From an uncultured Alistipes sp. (GTDB lineage: Bacteria > Bacteroidota > Bacteroidia > Bacteroidales > Rikenellaceae): DNA of 64,000 nt. The stretch covers positions 22,479-86,478 of the forward strand of contig CASDZK010000068.1 of assembly GCA_949286165.1 (NCBI GenBank), given 5' to 3'. The notes beneath the pieces are model-generated. The model did not search any database. It was not told the DNA's origin and was given only the letters and a program-made list of their open reading frames with translations. A program made the translations under genes and the position numbers. Positions 37,469-45,647 of the stretch are shown here, one piece after another. How positions within the stretch are numbered: the first letter of the stretch is position 1; each line of letters begins with the position of its first letter.

Positions 37469-38571
37469 CACGCCTTCAATTTTTCCAGTTCTTGTTCTAC
37501 CACCTTTTGCATAGCTCCGAACTGCTCTTCCATGCTGCACAACAGCTTATATTGAGCATGTGTACGCACCAAATTATGTTCCGGATATTTAATCTTATAA
37601 TACGTATCCCCATTGATATAATCCATCAAGAACCGCAATACTTGTTCATAAGTGATGTATTTGGCGGAAAAAGCGAGGTATTCTTTTTCGTAGTCGTTCA
37701 AAAACGAAGCGGTTTGCGAAAGATAGCCGGCCGTATATCCCTGAAACATGTCCATACTCATAGATACTTTATTCAAATCGCGATCATCTTCCGCTCCGGT
37801 ATTGGTATAAGAACGAATGGCATCCCCGAAATCATTCAGGCAAGTACTGCCCAACACCGTATCCAGATCGATAACGCACAATACGTTACCCGACTTATCG
37901 AACAATATATTATTGATCTTCGTGTCATTATGGGTTACTCTTGTCGGAATCTTCCCGCTTTCTACCAATTCCCAAAATTTCAACATTTCCGAACGTCGGC
38001 TTTCTATCCAAGCGATTTCTTCCTGTAATCCGGCAACTCGTCCGGCAGCGTTGTTTTTCACAGCCTCGTCCCATTGATCGAAACGGAACCGGATATTGTG
38101 GAAACCCGGCAAAATATCGGCCAATTTCCCTTGAAAATCAGCCAACATGCTCTGGAACTGCCCGATGCCTTTTCCTCCTTGATAAGCCAATTCCGGCGTA
38201 TCGGCACCATTATAGGCGATCGTATCGTCTATGAACAAACATACAGCCCAATACTCTCCGTCATCCGTTTTATAGTACAATTTACCATCTTTGGCAGGAA
38301 TAATCGTCAAGGATTCGCGCAACGGATCTCCTCCTCTCCGCTCGATCTTCATTTTCAAATGATCCGTTACCATCTTGATATTCTGCATCATTGCAGGAAT
38401 ATCCGTAAAAATGTTTTTATTTTTTCGTTGCAAGATATAGCGAGGAGCAGCAGGCTCTTTCAAACGGATAATAAAAGTGTCATTAATGAACCCTTCTCCC
38501 AAAGGTTGAACGGTCGCTACGGTCCCTTCCAATTGAAACCGGTTACTGATTTCTTCTAAATTATAAGCCAT
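37468..38571 (-). CDS. APH-fold phosphotransferase, NahK-like sugar kinase
   Basis: This 367-residue kinase has the aminoglycoside-phosphotransferase fold. The phosphate-binding loop region is LGEGFINDTF. The catalytic Brenner motif is THNDTKINNILFD, and the metal-binding Asp is in VIDLDTVLGSTCLNDFGD. The whole layout resembles N-acetylhexosamine 1-kinases (NahK) of Bifidobacterium and related Bacteroidetes proteins, which phosphorylate GlcNAc/GalNAc at C1. Other small-molecule substrates (homoserine, choline, methylthioribose) are used by relatives, so specificity is inferred. Antibiotic modification is unlikely. It is first in a two-gene operon with the CBM9-like protein and divergent from a GH43. 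Confidence 0.78.
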   Translation of the reverse strand: MAYNLEEISNRFQLEGTVATVQPLGEGFINDTFIIRLKEPAAPRYILQRKNKNIFTDIPAMMQNIKMVTDHLKMKIERRGGDPLRESLTIIPAKDGKLYYKTDDGEYWAVCLFIDDTIAYNGADTPELAYQGGKGIGQFQSMLADFQGKLADILPGFHNIRFRFDQWDEAVKNNAAGRVAGLQEEIAWIESRRSEMLKFWELVESGKIPTRVTHNDTKINNILFDKSGNVLCVIDLDTVLGSTCLNDFGDAIRSYTNTGAEDDRDLNKVSMSMDMFQGYTAGYLSQTASFLNDYEKEYLAFSAKYITYEQVLRFLMDYINGDTYYKIKYPEHNLVRTHAQYKLLCSMEEQFGAMQKVVEQELEKLKA

Positions 38572-38642
38572 TATTCGATTCTCTTATTTTATTTGTTTGT
38601 AAATTTCCTCAAAAACGAATTCTTATACCGATTTATAATATG

Positions 38643-38674
38643 CAAATATAATAAACTTATTCGATTGCTTCCAA
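38643..38674 (-). promoter_or_regulatory. Promoter of the kinase/CBM9 operon
   Basis: On the minus strand, TTG (38672-38674), 21 bases, then TATATTTG (38643-38650). The leader is about 65 bases. Confidence 0.55.
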
Positions 38675-38721
38675 TTATACGGATCATTCTTGTCGTTCCT
38701 TCCCCTCCTTGCCTTCTCTTT

Positions 38722-38742
38722 TAAATGTAAAAAATACATTTA
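38722..38742. promoter_or_regulatory. 21-bp palindrome upstream of the GH43 promoter (site A)
   Basis: TAAATGTA, five A, TACATTTA: perfect 8-bp arms. It lies 4 bp upstream of the -33 TTG of the GH43 gene. A 20-of-21 match occurs at the promoter of the two-domain GH43 gene (62716-62736). Confidence 0.6.
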
Positions 38743-38746
38743 TTTA

Positions 38747-38777
38747 TTGGAAGGTCCGGAAAATCCGTTTAACTTTG
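38747..38777 (+). promoter_or_regulatory. Promoter of the 332-residue GH43 gene
   Basis: TTG (38747-38749), 20 bases, then TAACTTTG (38770-38777), a consensus -7. The leader is about 17 bases to the ATG at 38801. Confidence 0.6.
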
Positions 38778-38800
38778 CTTGAAACCAAATCGACTTAAAA

Positions 38801-39799
38801 ATGACTACCAAACGATTATTTCTCATTGGCTTGTTGTCGTTCATTATTCCGTACGACCTATCTTCCGCTTTGCTGTACGCCCAGGAGAGTACGCCGGAAG
38901 AAAAAACGTTCAAAGCATCGGGCAACCCGATTTTCAGGCATAAATATACCGCAGACCCGGCAGCTTTGGTATATAAAGACACCCTATACATTTATGCCGG
39001 CCATGACGAATGTCCCCCTCCGCACAACTATTATTGCCTGAATGAATGGCTGGTATTTTCTTCTTCCGACCTGGAAACCTGGACGGAACATCCGGTTCCC
39101 CTCCGCCCTTCCGATTTCCAATGGGCCAAAGGGGAAGCCTGGGCTTCTCAGGTCATCGAAAGAAACGGCAAATTTTATTGGTACGTAACCGTAGAACATC
39201 AGAAGGGGGGAAAATCGATCGGCGTAGCCGTTGCCGATACGCCGACAGGCCCGTTTAAAGACGCCAGAGGCTCGGCCCTGATTACCAACGACATGACCCA
39301 AGCAACGAAAATTGCCTGGGACGACATCGACCCTACCGTATTCATCGATACGGACGGCCAGGCCTACCTGATATGGGGAAACACCCAGTGTTACATGATG
39401 AAACTGAAAGAAAACATGATAGAAGCCGACGGCCCCATCATCCCCGTAGAACTGCCCCGTTTTACGGAAGCCCCATGGATACACAAATACAAAGATCTTT
39501 ATTATTTATCCTACGCTTCCGAATTTCCGGAAAAAACGGTTTACGCCACATCCAAAAGCATCGAAGGCCCCTGGGAATATAAAGGGATATTGAACGAATT
39601 GTCTGGAAATTCCAACACCAACCATCAAGCTATCGTCGAATTCAAAGGGAAGTGGTACTTTATTTACCATAACGGAGGAGCCGATGTCAATGGCGGCAGT
39701 TTTCGCAGGTCGGTATGTATTGACTATCTGCATTACAACCGGGACGGAAGCATAAAACGGATACAGATGACCAGTGAAGGCGTTAAACCGGCCAAATGA
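38801..39799 (+). CDS. GH43 family glycoside hydrolase
   Basis: This 332-residue exported beta-propeller hydrolase has a signal peptide in roughly the first 27 residues (ending LLYAQ). The catalytic triad is Asp52 (TADPAAL), Asp177 (WDDIDPTVF) and Glu223 (FTEAPWIHK). The TEAPW form of the acid motif occurs in xylosidase/arabinofuranosidase members acting on xylan-type chains. The protein is probably periplasmic. It lies divergent from the NahK-like kinase and shares an unusual promoter palindrome with another GH43 gene in this window. A symmetric terminator follows. Confidence 0.88.
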   Translation: MTTKRLFLIGLLSFIIPYDLSSALLYAQESTPEEKTFKASGNPIFRHKYTADPAALVYKDTLYIYAGHDECPPPHNYYCLNEWLVFSSSDLETWTEHPVPLRPSDFQWAKGEAWASQVIERNGKFYWYVTVEHQKGGKSIGVAVADTPTGPFKDARGSALITNDMTQATKIAWDDIDPTVFIDTDGQAYLIWGNTQCYMMKLKENMIEADGPIIPVELPRFTEAPWIHKYKDLYYLSYASEFPEKTVYATSKSIEGPWEYKGILNELSGNSNTNHQAIVEFKGKWYFIYHNGGADVNGGSFRRSVCIDYLHYNRDGSIKRIQMTSEGVKPAK

Positions 39800-39828
39800 A
39801 AAAAGCAGGGATTTACCCTGCTTTTTTC
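39798..39828. terminator. Bidirectional terminator between GH43 and the DHOD-like gene
   Basis: GAAAAAAGCAGGG (39798-39810) and CCCTGCTTTTTTC (39816-39828) are exact complements with a 5-base loop, with A and T runs at the ends. It serves both convergent genes. Confidence 0.85.
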
Positions 39829-39838
39829 ATTATATCGA

Positions 39839-40816
39839 TTACCCTTGATACGATGAAAAATACTTCATAAACTGAGCGCGTTCATAACCCAATGAATTTT
39901 TCGTATGACTGCTGTTCATCATGCCGACAAACTCATTCGTAGATTTATATCCGTGCCGTTGCATCCAATCCGCCAAGAAGTCATTCATATATTTGATAAT
40001 CGTATCGCCGCCCTTATAAACGGAAGAGCATACCTGAACGGCCTTAGCTCCCGCCAATAACATTTTTACGACGGACTCGCCGCTTTCGATACCGGAAGAT
40101 GCGGCATAATCCACAAAAGGAACTTCCGCACTGGCTCTTCCGATCCAACGGGTTAAAGTTCGCATTTCCACATGCGTGCTCAACGTGCCGTTCGATCCGA
40201 CCGTAAAATCTTCGATATCGATGTCCGGTTCATAAAAACGATTGAACATGACGACCCCCTTGACGCCGCGGAAATACAAGGCATTGACGATATACAGCGG
40301 ATTGGTAAAGTGATTCGACAATTTCACGGATACCGGTATAGACAAAGCCTTGGCCACCTCTCCCGCCGTCTGCAAATAACGGTCTTCGATCTGTCCGGCG
40401 CTCTGGTCTTTAGATTCGGGCATAAAGAAAATGTTGAGCTCCAAAGCATCGGCGCCGGCCGTTTCCACTTCCCGCGCATATTTGACCCATTCGCCCCCTT
40501 TCGTACAGTTGATGCTGGCAATTATCGGCACCGTACACTCCTTTTTGGCTTCCCGAATCAAAGTCACGTACTTCTCCAGCGTATTGTCCTTGATATAGGC
40601 ATTTATATAATCGGCCGCTTCCGGATATTCCGGATAAACATCCATAACCGAAGCCTCCCGCAACATCTGTTCTTCGAACAAAGACTTCAAAACGACAGCA
40701 CCGGCATGCATTCCGTTTTTCCGAATATTCTCCAACGACGAGGTCAATCCGGAACTTCCCAAAATAACCGGCGATTTCAACTTCAACCCTAAATAAGTGG
40801 TTTCAATATTTACCAT
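39839..40816 (-). CDS. Dihydroorotate dehydrogenase-like FMN protein
   Basis: This 325-residue TIM-barrel protein of the DHOD/PreA superfamily has VNIETTYLGLKLKSPVILGSSGLT at the start, PIIASINCTKGGEWVKYA, ELNIFF, VSVKLSNHFTN and GAKAVQVCSSVYKGG at the FMN phosphate site. The usual catalytic Cys/Ser loop of class 1 DHODs is not evident. The Bacteroidetes members are annotated only as DHOD-like, and a role in pyrimidine synthesis is not supported by context. It is 41 bp downstream of the YggS gene on the same strand, so an operon is likely. Confidence 0.8.
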   Translation of the reverse strand: MVNIETTYLGLKLKSPVILGSSGLTSSLENIRKNGMHAGAVVLKSLFEEQMLREASVMDVYPEYPEAADYINAYIKDNTLEKYVTLIREAKKECTVPIIASINCTKGGEWVKYAREVETAGADALELNIFFMPESKDQSAGQIEDRYLQTAGEVAKALSIPVSVKLSNHFTNPLYIVNALYFRGVKGVVMFNRFYEPDIDIEDFTVGSNGTLSTHVEMRTLTRWIGRASAEVPFVDYAASSGIESGESVVKMLLAGAKAVQVCSSVYKGGDTIIKYMNDFLADWMQRHGYKSTNEFVGMMNSSHTKNSLGYERAQFMKYFSSYQG

Positions 40817-40857
40817 AACTCACTATGTTTAATTATTTACATTATCCATCAATTATC

Positions 40858-41517
40858 CTACCGAAAAATACGGCTTCCTACCCGTATCATCGTACTGCCC
40901 TCTTCCACGGCCAATTCGTAATCGTTAGACATTCCCATAGAAAGCGTATCGAACGTCTCTTCTTCATTGAAATACGTTTTTTTCACATGGTCGAAAATAC
41001 GTTTCAGTTTTCGGAATTCTTCCCGTATCAACTGCCGATCGTCCGAGAAAGTCGCCATTCCCATAACTCCCCGTATCCGGACATGAGACATGCCTTTCCA
41101 CGGCGCCGAATCCAGATAAGCATATAATTCAGACTCTTCCCATCCGTGTTTCGTGCTTTCCTGAGCAACATGCATTTCAAGTAATACATCCAATACGCGA
41201 TCCCGTTTCCGACCTTCCTTCTGGATCGCATCGAGCAATTTTCCCGAATCGACGGAATGAATCAAAGCGACGAACGGCGCAATATATTTTACTTTGTTCG
41301 TCTGTAAAGAACCTATAAAATGCCATTGAATATCTTTCGGCAAAGCCTCGTATTTCTCTTCCAATTCCCGCGGGCGGTTCTCTCCGAAAATGCGGGCGCC
41401 TCCCCCGTACGCTTCTCTTATCTCCTCGATACTCCTCATTTTGGACACGGTAACCAACGTAACTCCCTTGCCGGCGATCTTATCGTTGATTTCCATGATG
41501 TTTTTTACAATACTCAT
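40858..41517 (-). CDS. yggS: YggS/PROSC family PLP-binding protein
   Basis: This 219-residue cytoplasmic protein binds and buffers pyridoxal phosphate and affects amino-acid and B6 balance. It has the PLP-Lys in LVTVSKMRS (Lys26), FGENRPRELEEKYE, WHFIGSLQTNKVKYI, IRGVMGMATF and the phosphate-binding SMGMSNDYELAVEEGSTMIRVGS region, all in family order. It is first in an operon with the DHOD-like gene and divergent from the C69 peptidase. Confidence 0.93.
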   Translation of the reverse strand: MSIVKNIMEINDKIAGKGVTLVTVSKMRSIEEIREAYGGGARIFGENRPRELEEKYEALPKDIQWHFIGSLQTNKVKYIAPFVALIHSVDSGKLLDAIQKEGRKRDRVLDVLLEMHVAQESTKHGWEESELYAYLDSAPWKGMSHVRIRGVMGMATFSDDRQLIREEFRKLKRIFDHVKKTYFNEEETFDTLSMGMSNDYELAVEEGSTMIRVGSRIFR

Positions 41518-41526
41518 AATTTTTCA

Positions 41527-41534
41527 TACCTTTA
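41527..41534 (+). promoter_or_regulatory. -7-like box of the C69 peptidase gene
   Basis: TACCTTTA differs from TAnnTTTG only in the last base, like the boxes at 12399, 24652 and 54632. The leader would be about 40 bases. No clear -33. Confidence 0.35.
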
Positions 41535-41579
41535 CGATGTTATAAAATTATACAAATATTTACAAACCACCAACAAATA

Positions 41580-43238
41580 ATGAGAAAAGGATTTTTTACG
41601 TTCGCCATCGTTTCGCTGCTGGCCTTATCGTCGAATCTGAACCGGATTCTCGCCTGCACGAACGTTTTGGTAACGAAAGGGGCTTCGGCAGACGGATCCA
41701 ACATGATTACCTACTCGGCCGACTCGCACACCTTGTACGGAGCTCTGTATCACACGCCCGGCGGCGTATTTCCCGCCGGGACCCGCTTGAAGATATACGA
41801 ATGGGACACCGGAAAATATCTGGGCGAAATCGATCAGGTCGAAACCACCTATTCCACCATCGGAAACATGAACGAGCACCAGCTCATCATCGCCGAATCG
41901 ACCTTCGGAGGACGTGAAGAACTGGTCAATCCGGAAGGCATCATGGATTACGGCTCCTTGATCTACGTAACCCTGCAACGGGCCAAAACCGCCCGGGAAG
42001 CCATACAGACCATGACGGATCTGGTTCAAGAATACGGCTACTACTCTTCCGGAGAATCTTTTTCAATCGCAGACAAAGACGAAGTATGGATTTTGGAAAT
42101 GATAGGGAAAGGTCCCGGCAACAAAGGAGCCGTATGGGTAGCCGTACGCATTCCCGACGGATATATTTCCGCCCATGCGAATCAAGCCCGCATTACCCGA
42201 TTTCCGCTGGACGATCCGGACAACTGCCTGTATTCTCCCGACGTAATCTCTTTTGCCAAAGAAAAAGGATTTTACAACGGGAAAGATCGGGATTTCAGCT
42301 TTTCGGACGCATACGCCCCATTGAATTTCAGTGCCATGCGTGCATGCGAAGCGCGGGTATGGAGCGTATTCAACAAAGTCTCTCCCGACATGGGACAATA
42401 TCTCGATTACGCATTGGGAGAAAATCCTAAAAACAGGATGCCGTTATATATCAAACCAGACCATAAATTGTCCGTAAAAGAAACGGCCGATTTCATGCGC
42501 GATCATTATGAAGGAACCCCTATGGACATGACTCAGGATATCGGAGCCGGAGGAAATGCCCTGCCTTACCGGTGGCGGCCCATGCAATATACGGTAGATG
42601 GAGAAGATTACCTGAACGAAAGAGCCATTGCCACCCAGCAAACCGGATTTTGGTTGCTCGGACAGGCTCGTCCCTGGCTGCCCGACGCTATCGGCGGGAT
42701 TCTCTGGTTCGGAGTGGACGATGCCGCGACCTCTTGCCTTACCCCGATATATTCCAGTTCACTTCAGGTCCCGGAATGTTTTGCCGAAGGGAACGGACAC
42801 ATGACGGAGTATTCCCCGACTTCCGCGTTCTGGCTGTTCAATCGGGTAGCCAACATGGCCTACGGCCATTACGATTTGTTAAGCGCGGAAATCCGGAAAG
42901 AAGCCGACAAACACGAACTTGAAGCCATAGAGACCGTTCCGTCCATAGACTTGACCGCTAAAACATTGTACGAGCAGTCTCCTGAGAAAGCCCGTAAATT
43001 CCTGACGGATTATTCCATCAGTACGGCCCAAAACCTATTTTCCCGATGGGAACGGTTGGATAAATATCTGCTGGTCAAATATATCGACGGAAACGTAAAA
43101 AAAGAGGATGAGAACGGTTTTTCCGATAACGGAAACGGACGCAATATTCCTGCCGCTCCGATGACGCCCGGATATAGCGAGCAATGGAAAAAAGCCGTAG
43201 CTTCAAGCACAGGCGACCGGCTGAAAGTAAAAAAATAA
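41580..43238 (+). CDS. Peptidase family C69 (dipeptidase) protein
   Basis: This exported Ntn-hydrolase has 552 residues. A signal peptide ends right before Cys26 (RILACTNVLVTKGASADGS), the nucleophile that becomes N-terminal after processing. GESFSIADKDEVWILEMIGKGPGNKGAVW and YISAHANQARI are typical of the family, which includes Lactobacillus PepD dipeptidases. In Bacteroidetes such proteins act in the periplasm on peptides; exact substrate is unknown. It is transcribed alone and followed by two hairpins. Confidence 0.88.
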   Translation: MRKGFFTFAIVSLLALSSNLNRILACTNVLVTKGASADGSNMITYSADSHTLYGALYHTPGGVFPAGTRLKIYEWDTGKYLGEIDQVETTYSTIGNMNEHQLIIAESTFGGREELVNPEGIMDYGSLIYVTLQRAKTAREAIQTMTDLVQEYGYYSSGESFSIADKDEVWILEMIGKGPGNKGAVWVAVRIPDGYISAHANQARITRFPLDDPDNCLYSPDVISFAKEKGFYNGKDRDFSFSDAYAPLNFSAMRACEARVWSVFNKVSPDMGQYLDYALGENPKNRMPLYIKPDHKLSVKETADFMRDHYEGTPMDMTQDIGAGGNALPYRWRPMQYTVDGEDYLNERAIATQQTGFWLLGQARPWLPDAIGGILWFGVDDAATSCLTPIYSSSLQVPECFAEGNGHMTEYSPTSAFWLFNRVANMAYGHYDLLSAEIRKEADKHELEAIETVPSIDLTAKTLYEQSPEKARKFLTDYSISTAQNLFSRWERLDKYLLVKYIDGNVKKEDENGFSDNGNGRNIPAAPMTPGYSEQWKKAVASSTGDRLKVKK

Positions 43239-43260
43239 ATCACTACTTTCCATTTATCAT

Positions 43261-43307
43261 AAAAAAGTCCCGACTGACCAATGACAAGTCCAGTCGGGAC
43301 CTTTTTT
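43261..43307. terminator. Terminator after the C69 gene
   Basis: The 10-bp arms GTCCCGACTG (43267-43276) and CAGTCGGGAC (43291-43300) have a 14-base loop, six A before and six T after (43302-43307). Confidence 0.75.
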
Positions 43308-43461
43308 CCGAAACAGTTTTCATCGGCAGCTCTATTTTTTCCGTTTCTCTTTTTCTATGTTTCTCCACGAACCGACAGCGAAACCCGGAACCGTTATCCT
43401 ATCGATCCCGAATTCCCGACATATAGGATTCTTTTTCTCCGATACACCACACGATACCCCT

Positions 43462-43516
43462 TTTGCTAAATAAATTGTGCCGGCCAAAATTTGGCCGGCA
43501 CAATTTATTTAGCAAA
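43462..43516. terminator. Perfect 55-bp palindrome at the 3' end of the DUF4493 operon
   Basis: The arms 43462-43488 and 43490-43516 are 27-bp exact reverse complements around a single A. The GC-rich heart is GTGCCGGCC, flanked by AT-rich sequence. It lies 8 bp past the last DUF4493 stop, which suggests transcription termination or 3'-end protection. Confidence 0.6.
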
Positions 43517-43524
43517 TCAATGAT

Positions 43525-45615
43525 TTATTCATCATACAAATATAACAAATCGAACTCATCGACCCAAAGCGTACTGCCGACCCCTCCCTTAAAATTACCT
43601 CCATCAGCACTGGAAGTAGCCACCAGCGTAATATGAGTCACAGGCAAATCGCTGGTATATTCGACCTTCAACGAGAACGGTTCGTACTGCGTCATCGTTC
43701 GGTTGTCTTTTATTTCGACATATCCGACCGTTGTCGTCGTCTCTCCTCGATTTTCCAGTTTAATATAAATATGACAATAATCTTTTCCTCCGTTATAATC
43801 CGCAGGTTGATACTTATAATACCCTGTCAAATGAGTAGGGCGCCCCGTAAATTCACGACCGAACTGCACGCTCGAAGCCGGATTGGTTATATTGGTTTTG
43901 TAAGTTCCGGTAAACAGATTCCCCGCAGCGAAATTTACCACCGGCACCTCTATCGAAGTCATTTTGGCAGCTTTCCCGCTAATCACGTCATCTTCCACAG
44001 GAATCGTATTGCTATCCTTATTGACCGGAAATCCGGTTACCCCCTCATTCCCGGTAGCCCAGAAACTATTTCCTCCACTGGCGTTCGGATACTGTGTAGA
44101 GCCGCTCGTATGCCATGAATCGAAATTCAAGTTCGGCACCGTCAATACCGGTTGAGTCGCAAAATGAATTACCATGTCTCCTTGTTCGGAAACCGCCCCG
44201 TCTTCAATCAAAGCCGTAGTAAATACATAATCGACATTTTGCGGCAGATCTACGGTATACGTACACTGTTTCGTCTGCAGATCTATCGACAATCGATCGG
44301 CCGTTACCGTATTCCAATCCGACGCTCCGGTTTCCTTATAAATCAACCCCATACCTTCCGGCACTGTTTCCGTCACATAACGCCCAGTTAAAACCACTTT
44401 ATCCATTCCTTCCTGTTCAGAAGCGAACAATTGCGCATTTACGGCCTTGTGAATCTTGGAATACACTTTGAAATTCAACGTTTGAGACACGAATTGCCGA
44501 TGATTATCCACAACCGTCAATTCTACGGCATGATCTACCGGAACGTTTTCATCATAGGTCAAATTAGCCGTCGCTTCCGTCAAATCGATCCGGGCTCCCG
44601 TAGCCGTTTCATTGACGCTCCAGTTGATTCCCGCATTTCTTAAAGCCTGAGCCGTAACTTCATCCACATGGAGCAGATCGACCAAATTGTCAAACCCGTA
44701 AACGGTTCCCAAATCCGATTGAAATTTCAAACATAACCCGAACAATCCCGTTTCCGCCGCCACATCCAAAACTACCGGAACTTTTACCGGATTATATACG
44801 GCAATCGTTTCGTCCGGATTGAAATTATCAGGAGTTATTGTCGGCGGTGTTCCTTTGTCCATCGCAATATTGACCTGATGATGAATGTCATTCAACGTTT
44901 CATCGACGACGATACCGAACGCGAACCCGGTCGTACTCCCCGAACCTTCGGCAGTGTCATCTTTCACATCGAAAACGATATGCAGAAAATCCGCCCCTTT
45001 CAATGCTTTATCCATGGTACGGGTCGCCGTATAAGTCTCCCCCTGCTTCGTTTCGGCCTGCAACGTATAAGTCAATATACCGGGCTGAAAATAGCCGGCT
45101 CGCGTCTCATCTCCCTCGAACACCAAAGTCCCCTCGTCCGTGCCGGTCGTTACGACGGTTTTATATTCGCTCAACAATTCTTTTAATGCATCCGTATATC
45201 CAACGACCACTTTCACGCAGGCATGCGAACAAGTAATTTTGACCCCGGTCGTAGCATTGACCCTTGTTGTAAAAACGGTTTCTCCCGAATAAACGGGCGA
45301 CTCGAAAGCCGCCGTAGCGTTATCCCGGTTGGTTACAGCCGTCGCCGTATAAGTCCCTACCGGCAAAGTTACCGTTTGAGGCATTTCCCGATGATCCGGA
45401 AAAGAATACATTTCCTGGCCGGTCTGATCCTTTATCTTTACTGAAAATACCATATCTTCGGGAGGCGCCGCCTTAGACAGGATTTCCGTTTGGGACAGAT
45501 CGGTATCGATATACAACGATACCCGACAATTGTCGTTTCCTTCGTGTTTTTCACAGGAAAGCAAAGAAAGAACGCCCAAAACCGGTAGAAACAAATATAG
45601 TATCGAATGTTTCAT
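43525..45615 (-). CDS. DUF4493 lipoprotein with C-terminal PCMD-like domain (third gene)
   Basis: This is a surface lipoprotein. From the ATG at 45615 the signal is MKHSILYLFLPVLGVLSLLSC with the lipobox Cys at 21; an in-frame ATG lies just before it and another at 45639. Residues about 30-240 form a DUF4493 module with FSVKIKDQTGQEMYSF, GTYTATAVTN, FESPVYSGETVFTTR and ETRAGYFQPG. This is followed by a second beta module and, in roughly the last 230 residues, a region with FDSWHTSGS, GREFTGRPTHLTGYYKYQP and STLWVDEFDLLY that matches the putative carbohydrate metabolism domain (PCMD). It is the last of three homologous genes in an operon. Confidence 0.8.
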   Translation of the reverse strand: MKHSILYLFLPVLGVLSLLSCEKHEGNDNCRVSLYIDTDLSQTEILSKAAPPEDMVFSVKIKDQTGQEMYSFPDHREMPQTVTLPVGTYTATAVTNRDNATAAFESPVYSGETVFTTRVNATTGVKITCSHACVKVVVGYTDALKELLSEYKTVVTTGTDEGTLVFEGDETRAGYFQPGILTYTLQAETKQGETYTATRTMDKALKGADFLHIVFDVKDDTAEGSGSTTGFAFGIVVDETLNDIHHQVNIAMDKGTPPTITPDNFNPDETIAVYNPVKVPVVLDVAAETGLFGLCLKFQSDLGTVYGFDNLVDLLHVDEVTAQALRNAGINWSVNETATGARIDLTEATANLTYDENVPVDHAVELTVVDNHRQFVSQTLNFKVYSKIHKAVNAQLFASEQEGMDKVVLTGRYVTETVPEGMGLIYKETGASDWNTVTADRLSIDLQTKQCTYTVDLPQNVDYVFTTALIEDGAVSEQGDMVIHFATQPVLTVPNLNFDSWHTSGSTQYPNASGGNSFWATGNEGVTGFPVNKDSNTIPVEDDVISGKAAKMTSIEVPVVNFAAGNLFTGTYKTNITNPASSVQFGREFTGRPTHLTGYYKYQPADYNGGKDYCHIYIKLENRGETTTTVGYVEIKDNRTMTQYEPFSLKVEYTSDLPVTHITLVATSSADGGNFKGGVGSTLWVDEFDLLYLYDE

Positions 45616-45647
45616 CATAGTCACAATATTATAACACATCCGCCCTG

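Noticed and set aside
43462..43516. The 55-bp palindrome as an insertion-sequence end or attachment site
   Set aside because: It has no partner repeat, no integrase or transposase nearby, and sits exactly between two gene ends, so a terminator is the simpler reading.
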